A stretch of 64,000 nucleotides of DNA from Carposina sasakii (Eukaryota; Arthropoda; Insecta; Lepidoptera; Carposinidae). Positions within the stretch are counted from its first letter, which is position 1. Every line of letters begins with the position of its first letter. A program made the position numbers and the translations under genes. Under the pieces are notes generated by a model. That model made no database searches and was not told the origin of the DNA. It saw only the letters and a list, made by a program, of their open reading frames with translations. Shown here in pieces: positions 10,787 through 19,927 of this stretch. The stretch spans positions 2,170,001 to 2,234,000 of the forward strand of contig CP053171.1 in NCBI GenBank assembly GCA_014607495.2, given 5' to 3'.

Positions 10787-11515
10787 AAAATAAAACTGGT
10801 TCCGAAATACACCCCTTCAATATAGAATCACGTGTAGAATAGGCGCCCGAAAGTAGTCAGAGTTTCCAACGTAAAACTTTTACTACTGAAATGGTAGATT
10901 TTCGGTCTATTATTATTATTATATATCTACATATACTTAGTGACAATAGCATTTTTTTGCCTTAGCACAGATTATGTAATATATTATGTTATTCTTAGGT
11001 ATAAGTTGGTTTTAAATTACCCTTTCTTGAAATCATCTAGTATTTTTTTGATGAAATATTCCTGTAAAATGCATTTTAAAAATTGATTAGAGTAATATAA
11101 ATATGTTGCTATGTTGTAGTTAGCTAGTATACATAATTATTGGTAAACTAGTCCACCATTCACGAAAACGAATGAATTGTATGCCTTATAAACAGTAATT
11201 ATCATAATATCCAATAGAATAAGTGCAATGTTATTTTACTAAGTTTTGTATTCCAAAAAACAATCACGCTTTATTTGTATCAATATCGAATTTGTAAAAG
11301 AAATTAAGTCAAACTTATTTTATTTACTTTTAAGTGTTTTCAGATATATTTTACTCGGTTATATTTTCTTAATGATTAAACGCTATTTATAGATATCTGT
11401 GTTGTTTTATTAATACCACAGTTTAAACTAGTCTCTTGAGACATTACTTAATTGTTTTACGTAAATTTACTAGAGCTAGCACATCACTTCATATTTTATC
11501 TGAAAATATACTTTA
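10787..11515 (+). other. Probable 3' UTR and downstream of CoA-transferase gene
   Basis: AT-rich sequence after the stop at 10784-10786. An AATAAA is at 10788-10793, but that is too close to the stop to be convincing as the poly(A) signal. No other gene is visible. Confidence 0.45.
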
Positions 11516-11516
11516 C

Positions 11517-11925
11517 AATCTGTTGCCCGCGACTTCGTCCGGGTGGACTACAGATCTCCTTCTCCCTACTCTCAGCTAATATGTATGCAAAATTTCAAGC
11601 AGCATGATCGAGTCAATAAAGCGTGAAGAGGTAACAAACAATCATACTTTCGCTCAGTTGGGATTTATTTTACGAAAAGGTACAGATTTCATTGTGAGAA
11701 TTGCGCCGAGTCCGTTTCATATACCTAATAGTGGACGGACGCCCGAGCAACTACGTCCTCGTGTCGAAATTTTCCCGGGATAAAAAGTAGCCTATATGTT
11801 AACGTGGGATCTGTCACAATATATTCCTAAAAACTGCATCGAAATCGGTTCAGCCGTTTCTGAGATTAGCGTTCACAAACATCGTTCCGTTACAATTTTA
11901 TTATATGTTTAGATAGATACTATCT
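11517..11925 (-). mobile_element. Helitron-like non-autonomous element (Lep1-type)
   Basis: Contains CGCGACTTCGTCCGGGTGGA, AAAAAGTAGCCTATATGTTA, ATATTCCTAAAAACTGCATC and GAAATCGGTTCAGCCGTTTC. All are shared with copies at 25721, 35500 and 38145. On the minus strand it starts TCTATCTAAACATATAATAA, the TC-type Helitron 5' end. Confidence 0.65.
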
Positions 11926-11965
11926 ATTAGATAGATATAGAAGAATAGATAGATAATTCATAATA

Positions 11966-12288
11966 TGCCTGATTTCGGAACTAACATTTTTTATACGCAG
12001 TGACAGAAAATTTGGTCATACCATAGAAATGCTGGGTCATACACATAATACCTAGCGCCATCCTTCATCGGAACTAGGTATTCTATGAAACGGACAATAG
12101 CAGTGCGACGCCGCCGCCGCGAAGCGCAGCCTTGGCGCTCGGCTTGTCTCTACTAGAGCCCGTTTTATAGAATAACTCCTTTGCCTGATTTCGGAACTAA
12201 CATTTTTTGTATGCAGGTAGGTAATGTAGTTATACACATAGTAACTAGCCCTATGATCTAAATTCGAAAGGAACTATTTAGTGAAACG
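11966..12288. repeat. Two short MITE units (GTTTCA-ended family)
   Basis: Two units share GCCTGATTTCGGAACTAACA and end near TTCTATGAAACGG and TATTTAGTGAAACGC. The same units appear head to head at 34757-34995. Confidence 0.6.
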
Positions 12289-12301
12289 CATTGGGCCCAC
12301 A

Positions 12302-12475
12302 AACGTGGGCTGGCCGACCAAATGGAGACCGCGCCTCGGCAAGCGTAGCGTTGGACACCCTCTGGCCAGATGGACCGATGACTTAAAGACTGAAACGGGA
12401 GATCGAGCTTTGTGGCGTACTCTGGGGGAGGCTTACGTCCAGCGGTGAACAGTAATAGGCTGACGGACGATTGAT
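12302..12475 (+). repeat. Dispersed repeat family A, copy 2
   Basis: Shares CGCCTCGGCAAGCGTAGCG, GGCCAGATGGACCGATGACT and GTGGCGTACTCTGGGGGAGG with copy 1 at 30-235. It is non-coding. Confidence 0.65.
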
Positions 12476-13473
12476 TGATTTTACTACTGCGGTGTAGACT
12501 CCTAGGTACTACGACTTTACGACGCACCTCGCGACGTTGTGTTGTGCGCGTAGTGTGATTTGATCCTAAACGATGCCTATTAAACATTCATACACGAGTT
12601 TTTGTTTAGGTCAGAAAAAGCATGACAGAATTCTTTTTAATGAAATCTGTATTCATCCGCGGATTAAATTTATTCTAGCCTTATCTATGTGATCCAAGGC
12701 CAGTCCGCAAAAACACGTAGATGCATTGCATTAAAACGAAAGAAATTCGTTCAAAATTCAACCTCAACCTAACGTCGGGATTGGAATATCTAGAGGTAGG
12801 TACCCATTTGCTTTAAGGTAACTCCAAGTATTGTACCTAAGCTGTACCTACTGCACTAAGGTAGGTACCTCTAAGCTCTAAGTTGAGGTGAACTCGGAAA
12901 TTGAACTTGACTGCGTGAAAATTTTAGGCCCTAAAACTAAGATTTATGTAGATATTGAGGATATTGTACTTCGCACAGGTTTGTCACCGCTGGCAGCAGA
13001 ATACCTGAATAAATAAATAAGCAGTGATCAAACAATACACACAATCTACTAAATGGTATATTTTAAAATGTGCTATTAATGGCAACATTTTGTTTAACAA
13101 TCGTTCAGAATTTTTTTGCGTATGCACAATATTTTTGGTATATTCTTCATTAAAATGTTTATATTAAATGCAATGACTCTCTAAATTAGCTGTCTCTAAT
13201 ATTCTGAAAGATTAACTATTATTTTTCTCAATTTTTATTATTTACGGGTAGGAAAGTTACATTAATTACAGGGAAATTAAATGAAATTGTAACATTGTAG
13301 TAAGTAATTTTGAATTCCGAACGCATAGTCGCTCTTGTCAGTTTGTAAAATGTAGCCGTGAATTTATTATTATTGTTTTTTTTGCAAATGTACGTAATTT
13401 TATTGTATTTTTAGTGAAATCATTTATAATTCGTAACGTAATATATTGACTGTACAGACTATTGTTCGAGACA
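12476..13473. other. Intergenic; possible promoter and 5' UTR of the alternative kinase exon
   Basis: No gene recognised. The last 150 bases before 13474 would be the 5' leader of the alternative first exon; I see no reliable core-promoter motif. Confidence 0.4.
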
Positions 13474-13599
13474 ATGTCGTCAACTTTTATGCTACCTCGT
13501 AAAACATTATTGATTACTGGAAAATATAAAGTTGTGAAAAGAATTGGTGGTGGATCTTTTGGTGACATTTATTTGGCTATAAACATAGCCAGTGGAGAG
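13474..13599 (+). CDS. Alternative casein kinase 1 first exon (P-loop exon)
   Basis: Encodes 42 residues starting [20 protein letters not shown] and ending [11 protein letters not shown], then a GTAAAT donor. It contains the CK1 glycine-rich ATP loop (GGGSFGDI). It stops at exactly the same codon and phase (0) as the CK1 alpha first exon at 22488-22619, but its N-terminus and nucleotide sequence differ widely. No exon matching CK1 exon 2 is visible between 13600 and 22487. It could be an alternative first exon spliced to the exon at 24517, or the surviving first exon of a broken tandem duplicate. ATG context is GACAATGT. Confidence 0.7.
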
Positions 13600-14023
13600 G
13601 TAAATTACTTATAAAATTAGCTCATAAATCATTAATGCGTAGGCATTAAAATTCGACAGTGCATTAGTTAGTAAAACTTTGTAAATCAATTAGTTTTGAT
13701 ACCTGTTTTTCCAGGCATACAATTATCATGGATCTTATACTTTAATTAATAGGTACTATACGTACCCAAAACCTACCAATAATAATAATCAGAATCCTTA
13801 ATATTAAAATATTTATTTATTTTCCCGATGACTTGTAATTAACTTTCACATTACTATGTGGTGAAAATACCTGAAGGGAAGACCTGTAAAAATATCTAAA
13901 TGCTATATATGTAAACTTTCACACTCGGTTGGTCTGTATCTATAATAAATAAATAAAATAGCCTTTATTTCTGACAAATGTTTTGTAAATACATTTTTGC
14001 TCTTAACTAATATAATTATCTAT
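13600..14023. other. Intronic or intergenic, no feature recognised
   Basis: AT-rich. A short AATAAATAAATAAAATA tract near 13944-13960 may be the A-rich tail of the LINE that follows. Confidence 0.4.
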
Positions 14024-14620
14024 TTTCTGTCTGTATGCCTTTTGTAAGCAAAGGCCTCCTCTAACTCTTTCCATTTATCCCTATACTTTGCTATTGTAGT
14101 CCAGCAACCTCCTGCCACACTCTTAATTTCATCATCCCATATTCTTGTTGGCCTGCCAAGCTTTAGACCACTTTTCTCTCCCTCTGACTGTGTGACCTGC
14201 CCATTTCCACTTTAACCTCTTAATTGTTGTAGTAATATCTTTTGTTTTAGTACATGTCTTTATAACTATATTTCTAACTTTATCAGATAGTTGCTTTCCC
14301 ATCATACTTCGATCCATAGAATTTTGACAAATTTCTAGCTTTTTGTCGCGGGATTTGTTAAGTGCCCATGATTGGCAACCATAAGTTAGAACAGGAAGTA
14401 TACAGGTATCAAACAATTTCCTTTCTATGGTCATACTCATTTCCTTATTTTTCATAACTTCTTTTAGGTTCCAATACTGTTTCCACCCATTTCCAATATG
14501 TCTGTCAAGTTCTTTCATAGTTGAGCCATGTGGGGAAATAATTTGACCTAGGTATAGGTACTCGTCTACATATTCGATCATGTTGTTGTTGACGTAAATG
14601 GGTTCTTCTTTTCCATTTTT
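14024..14620 (-). pseudogene. Non-LTR retrotransposon RT C-terminal fragment
   Basis: The minus strand encodes a typical LINE reverse-transcriptase C-terminus: YVDEYLYLGQIISPHG, then CILPVLTYGCQSWALNKS, and WKWAGHTVRGREKWSKAW. The reading frame shifts near 14135, after which another frame continues RIWDDEIKSVAGGCWTTIAK and KWKELEEAF. The 5' part is missing. It is a 5'-truncated, frameshifted copy. Confidence 0.8.
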
Positions 14621-14852
14621 TTATCTATAATAACGAATGTCAAAATAATAATGTCACTCTACGGAGCTACCACATTTCCTTTTGTCACCGTGCCTTTCAC
14701 ACGATTCATTACAATTTACTTAGGTAGGTACACTATACAAATTATTTAATGGACTTATATGCTGTAATATGTCATCACAAGCATTTTTTAACCTTTGTAA
14801 AGCTTATTTTTTATATTTATCTAACAGATTCCTGTTAGTAATCTATATCTAT

Positions 14853-16392
14853 ACTAATATTATAAAGAGGTAAACTTTGTTTGTTTCTATGTTTGTTTGT
14901 TTGTTTTTTTGCAGCGAATAGGCTCCGAAACTACTGGACCGATTTCAAAAATTCTTTCACCGTTAGAATCCTTATTGGACCCGGATGAACATAGGCTATA
15001 GGGTTTCGCATAATTTCCTGTGGGCTGGAATAAATATTAATTAAATACAATTTTTTTTTACCATTTGACGCATGGAGGTATAAGTTTGACATACACCATA
15101 GAACAACAAGTCCCCAGAAGGAGTCATCAAAATTGAAGCAAAAACGAGTCAAAAATCCCGCATCTTCCACTTATCTTACCCGCCGATTGTTGCCAAATCG
15201 ATAAATATCAGTTTTTAGATACAGTCAATAGGTTGTAAAAATTTGACATACTAAAAAGTTGCTTCAAAAGTGCGTGATCACGGGTTCTGGGAATTTATTA
15301 TTCTGTGACGTACAGATGACATGACACAACATGACAGATGAAATTTGTTTTTTTTTTGTTTGGTTTATCCCGAAGAAAGAGCATGAGGAATACAGCCACT
15401 GATGGATGATAACGATGATGAATGGAAACGCCGGGAAAGTCCTCAAAAACGAGTGTGAAATTAGTCAAAATCAAAAAGAATTGCGATAACAACATACCTA
15501 CATGACCCCACGAAGAAACGGACACCTACTCCCTTTTGGTGTTTATGTTCGTTAGGAGGTATAAGAGAGTACTAAGTACGGATTTCCCAAAATTCCTATG
15601 GGAACGGGCAGACAAGAATTCCAAATTTTTTCCGAAGTTTCCACTGTACCGGAACAAAAGCGGAATAAGTATAAAAATAAACCGTTTGACGTACACAGAT
15701 GAAATTTGGTGTGTATTTTGTTAGGGGGTGTAAAAGACCATTAAGAACGGGTTTCCCGAAATTCCCATGGGAACGGCACAAACAGGAATTTCAAGTTTTT
15801 ACGAATACCCCATGACATATAGAGATGAAATATGACAGGTATGTTCGGTAGGGAGTGTAAGAAAGAACTGAGAACATATTTCCCGAATAGGGACTGCTAG
15901 GGAGCACAAAGAACGGATTTCCCGTGATTCCCACGGGAACTGGACAAACGGGAATTTCCAATTTTAACGAAAACCATTTGACACAATATAATGATGAAAT
16001 TAGGTAGGGAGTGTGAGGAGACACTGAGAACGTATTTCTCGAAAGTTCCACCTGAACGGGACAAACGGGAATTCCATTTTTTTACAAAAACCGCTATAAA
16101 TATAAAGCAGAAATCGGACATGTCTATTCGTTAGGGAGTGCAAGGAAGCACTAAGAACGGATTTCCCGAAATTCCCACGGGAACGGGACAAACGGGAATT
16201 CCCAATCTTTACGCAAACCACTTGACACATAATGATGAAATATGACAGGTGTATTCGGTAGGGAGTGTAAGGAAGCACTGAGGACTTATTTCTCGAAATT
16301 CCTACGGGAACGAGACAAACGGGAATTCCAAATTTTAGAGGATATGTACCGAAGCGAAGGGGATATGTACCGAGGGCGGGTCACTAGTTATT
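14853..16392 (+). mobile_element. Helitron-like element carrying an internal satellite
   Basis: Starts near TCTATACTAATATTATAAAG, the 5' end seen in other Helitron-like copies here. It continues with AACTACTGGACCGATTTC (shared with 30960-31000) and ends GGGCGGGTCACTAG|TTATT, a CTAG-type 3' end. Most of the interior is the tandem array at 15525-16335. No Rep/helicase ORF is visible, so it is non-autonomous. Confidence 0.6.
15525..16335 (+). repeat. Satellite-like tandem array, about 120-130 bp unit, 6-7 copies
   Basis: The motif TTTCCCGAAATTCCCACGGG with variants recurs near 15585, 15750, 15920, 16035, 16160 and 16290. Each is followed by ACGGGACAAACGGGAATTCC-type sequence, a CATTTGACACA-type segment and GTAGGGAGTGTAAGGAAGCA. 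Units are diverged and some are truncated. Confidence 0.8.
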
Positions 16393-16419
16393 AGATAAAG
16401 TAAGGATATATACATACAT

Positions 16420-16710
16420 ACATAATAATCACTCCTCTTTCCCGGAGGGGTAGGCAGAGATCACGGATCTCCATTTGCTACGATCCTGACACACCTCTTT
16501 CGCTTCATCTACTTTCATGATATTCTTCATGCACGCTCGTCGGTTTAGGGTACTCTTGACCTGACCTTTCTTTAGAATTTAACCAATTTGATCGGTGAAA
16601 GTCCGGCGAGGTCTTCCCCTTCCAACCCTTCCATCCACTCTTCCGTTGTACACTTTCTTTGTCAGTCTACTTTCACTCATCCTCTCCACATGCCCAAACC
16701 ACCTCAACAT
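16420..16710 (-). pseudogene. LINE 1 (minus), 3' segment, split by nested insertion
   Basis: The minus strand encodes the tail of a LINE reverse transcriptase: RWFGHVERMSESRLTKKVYN and GRGRPRRTFTDQIG. A non-coding 3' end follows with CCCCTCCGGGAAAGAGGAGTG and a (CATA)n run. It continues the ORF at 17654-18187, interrupted by the plus-strand LINE. Confidence 0.8.
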
Positions 16711-17648
16711 CAACTCGGTATACCAGTGGAGCCATAGAAACAAGCTCCTTTTTAACACATCTAAGTGCTGTGTTATGACCTTCGGCCGCAAACACCGACC
16801 CTTGGATGGTCAGTATACTCTTGGAGTAGAACTAATTAAACGCGTCACCTTCATGAGGGACTTGGGAGTTGTATTCGACGACCGCCTCACTTTTCATGAG
16901 CACATGAAAAAACTTGCTTCTAGCTGTTTTCGGACTCTGGGCTTTGTGATCCGAAACTGCCGAGAGTTTGGGGATCCCAGGGTTATTAAACTCGTATATA
17001 CCGCCTTGGTAAGGAGTAAGATAGAGAGCTCTTCTATAGTGTGGAATCCGTATGAGTGTACTTACGCCCTGCTTCTAGAGAAGGTCCAGAAGGCTTTCCT
17101 AAGATTTCTCTACAAGAAAACGTACGGGTATTACCCTTTCCTTTACCCTACAAAATTTCTACAAGGAGCCTTGGGTGTCAACTCTCTGGAAGTAAGGCGT
17201 AACCACAACCTCATGTTGACAGGCTGTCATGCTTTGCGTGGCGACTCCGATTGTCCGTTACTTGTCGAGCAACTGGTAAGACTGTTTGTCCCCGATATCC
17301 CTAAGATTTGCCTTAGACCTCGCCGGCACGCGCTGCTGGTCGTCCCGCCAGCGCGTACGGTAGCTCACAAAAACTCGCCACTTCTCCGCGCACTAACAAT
17401 GCTAAATGCACTCTTGGCATCAGCACCAGAGTGTGATCTGTTTATGAGTGCATGGCCGTCTGTGAGTCGTGAGTGTCTGAGATACTGTGAGATGGTGAAT
17501 GAGTGAGCATGAATGCCTATTTTTTTATCTGATATTTTAATGCACATTATACCTATAATTGTTAAAGTTATCATGATATCTACATTTCAAGGCGCATTGG
17601 CGCAAGCTGTAATGCTTTGTAATATGGTTATAAATAAATAAATAAATA
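16711..17648 (+). pseudogene. LINE 2 (plus), 5'-truncated, inserted inside LINE 1
   Basis: An open frame to 17506 encodes a jockey-superfamily-like RT C-terminus: WSHRNKLLFNTSKCCVMTFG, RVTFMRDLGVVFDDRLTF and YTALVRSKIESSSIVWNPY, through MSAWPSVSRECLRYCEMVNE. A 3' UTR with GGCGCATTGGCGCAAGC and an (AATA)n tail follows. The insertion is flanked by AACAT on both sides (16706-16710, 17649-17653), the likely target duplication. Its 5' end is truncated within RT. Confidence 0.85.
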
Positions 17649-17653
17649 AACAT

Positions 17654-18190
17654 ACCCTTCTCAATCTTCGTCACCACGTCCTCATTTATACCACACTTCT
17701 TTCTGATCACCTCATTTCTTATCCTATCTTTCAAATTGACTCCACACATACTTCTTAATGCTCTCATTTCCACTGCATTAACTTGACTTTGATGTTTTGG
17801 TTTCTGCCATACCCAACTTTCTCTTCCATACATAAGAGTCGGCACCAAAACACCTCCATGAACAGCCAGACGTGCCGCTTGCGACACTTTCTCGCTACTC
17901 ATAAAAGAATTAAGTGCCCCATTTACCCGATTCCCAGCATTCACTCTCCTTGCAATATCTTTGTCATGCTTACCATCCCTTGTAAACAAAGTCCCCAGAT
18001 ACACGAACTCAGTCACTTGTTCCAATCTTTCTTCGCCAATCATTATTTTGCAATTCGCCATTACCTCATCCTTTTCAAAAACCATCACTTTCGTCTTACT
18101 TACATTCATCTTCATCCCTTTACTTTCAAATGATTCATGCATTTTTGTTACCATCTCCTGCAACTCCTCCTTAGGATATATGCACATTAT
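17654..18190 (-). pseudogene. LINE 1 (minus), RT segment
   Basis: The minus strand encodes MKMNVSKTKVMVFEKDEV, LEQVTEFVYLGTLFTRDGKH, LVPTLMYGRESWVWQKPK and MRALRSMCGVNLKDRIRNEV, then EDVVTKIEKG, where LINE 2 interrupts it. It is the C-terminal half of a non-LTR reverse transcriptase; the 5' end is missing beyond about 18190. Confidence 0.85.
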
Positions 18191-18223
18191 TAATTATTAT
18201 GTACTGTACTGTAGTACAAAAAA

Positions 18224-18281
18224 TGTGTGACTATTGGCCAATGTGTGACTATTAGCCAAATTATGACTATCTGCCAATGTG
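18224..18281 (+). repeat. Short tandem repeat (TGTGACTATTRGCCAA)
   Basis: Three imperfect 16-17-base copies: GTGTGACTATTGGCCAAT, GTGTGACTATTAGCCAAA and TTATGACTATCTGCCAAT. Confidence 0.7.
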
Positions 18282-18399
18282 TTTCTTTAAATATAGTTAT
18301 TACTTGAAATAGTAGTTATTGACATAGTGTATTTCTGTTATTATTTATTGTTAAATTGACATTTTTTATTGGAATTTATTAAACTAACTAATGCCTGCT

Positions 18400-18535
18400 T
18401 GATGTTGAATTGTATGGAATAAAAATTTGCATTTCAGATATGACGAAATATGTAGAACGCTTGCTGTAAATACAAATAATAACATGTATATATACACATA
18501 TTTGAGCAAATAAACATATTGATTGATTGATTAAA
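18400..18535 (+). repeat. Probable LINE 3' end with (ATTG)n tail
   Basis: Ends CATATTGATTGATTGATTA after TGCTGTAAATACAAATAATA. It has the form of a LINE tail; no coding part is attached. Confidence 0.45.
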
Positions 18536-19228
18536 TAAGGGCACAGCTGTAAAATCAAATTTTAACCTGGTCTGTCCAGCTGTTTGTTAAAAACAGACAA
18601 GATCTTCATCTTGATTAAAATTGTGAATTGTGATATAAAAACGATACATATTCCCTGCTGCAACATTTTAAGGTTTTTTAGACAGCACCATACATGAAGT
18701 ATCAAAACCTTTGAACTTACTTTTAACTGACCGACAGGTTGTAGTAGTGTTTCTATCTTTAAAACTTGCAAAAATGGCTTGTGACACTTTTTGCTTTTCT
18801 CACTAAGGGAATTGAAACAAGTTCGCAAATGAAACGGATGCGTTTCATAAGATCTAGAACTGGAGCAACGATACCTGCACAATACAGCACATTCGTTATG
18901 ATATGAAATGATATGAATGATAGATTAGCAAAGGCGCAATGCAAGGTCCTTCGTGTGAACAGCTTGAGTTTAAGTATTTATGTTTAGGCTAGTCCAAAAT
19001 TTAAAGGGTGCGGAGCGGCGCGACGACGCTAAGTCTACATACGTTATTTGTACTTAGTTGATGATGCAGCAATCTAGCTGTAATAACTTGGATAGTAATA
19101 CTATAGGGTTTACCATTTTGTCTATCTGTGTCGGGAAAGTCGGGATTCTAACTGGTTTTCGGTAAACGTTAGGATTATGAGTGTTCTACACATGAAACCT
19201 TGCGTTGTTCATTTCGTTTCACTTTTCA
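18536..19228. other. No feature recognised
   Basis: AT-rich sequence without a convincing ORF, repeat boundary or splice-linked exon. Confidence 0.4.
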
Positions 19229-19236
19229 TTGTTAGG

Positions 19237-19876
19237 CTTAGATGAAAATAAAATAGCGGAAGATAGGGCACGTGCTTAAAATCGTCAACTAGAAATTAGG
19301 CATGCTACACAACTACACGCACGAACACACACACAGCTGTAATTGTATTTAACGTTGTAACCTACTGAGCGATAGAGGCAAACCTATTTATTTCGACAGT
19401 ACCGCGAGCGAGACAAGCGCGTTTCAATAGAGCATGATCGGAATAATTTCGGGTTGAGTCGTGTCAGCTCGTGTCCCAGACAATAACTATGGTAAAAAGC
19501 TACTGCAAAAACGAAACAGCGGGCGCATTCGCACACGCACGGCACGTGTTTGCTTGTTTAACTTGTCACACATAGATGTATCATATAGTTTTATCTCGCT
19601 CTGCAAAATGGCGATCAAAACAATAAGTAAATTTACAATTATTAACCTAAGAATTTAAAGTACTGTACTTACGAGAGTACAACGCACAAAAGCACATGAA
19701 GGCATTTTGATGACTTTTACCCCGCTTAAAATAAAAAAAGAATTTCTTCCGTCACACGAGCGCGCTATTGCTACTCTCAACTGCAAATGAGTAAAATCAG
19801 GCGATGTTGGCCTAATTTAAGCGGTCCACGCGCTGGAGACGAGTCACTATCTTCCGCTATTTTGTTTTCATCTAAG
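19237..19876. mobile_element. P-element-like non-autonomous transposon (640 bp)
   Basis: About 30-bp terminal inverted repeats (CTTAGATGAAAATAAAATAG at left, CTATTTTGTTTTCATCTAAG at right) are flanked by a perfect 8-bp duplication TTGTTAGG (19229-19236, 19877-19884). The right 200 bases match, inverted, the element entering at 63733. There the sequence leads into an ATG with a THAP-like Cys motif; here the same ATG (minus strand, near 19705) gives MPSCAFVRCT and then decays. Size, 8-bp duplication and THAP link point to the P superfamily. Confidence 0.8.
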
Positions 19877-19927
19877 TTGTTAGGCAGTACATTGGTAAAA
19901 TTGGTAATATTTTTAGTTTAAGTATTA

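Noticed and set aside
10788..10793. Poly(A) signal of the CoA-transferase gene
   Set aside because: AATAAA only two bases after the stop leaves almost no 3' UTR; the real site is more likely further downstream.
15525..16335. CRISPR-like array
   Set aside because: The repeats are long, diverged and directly adjacent, with no unique spacers, in an insect genome; it is a satellite inside a Helitron-like element.
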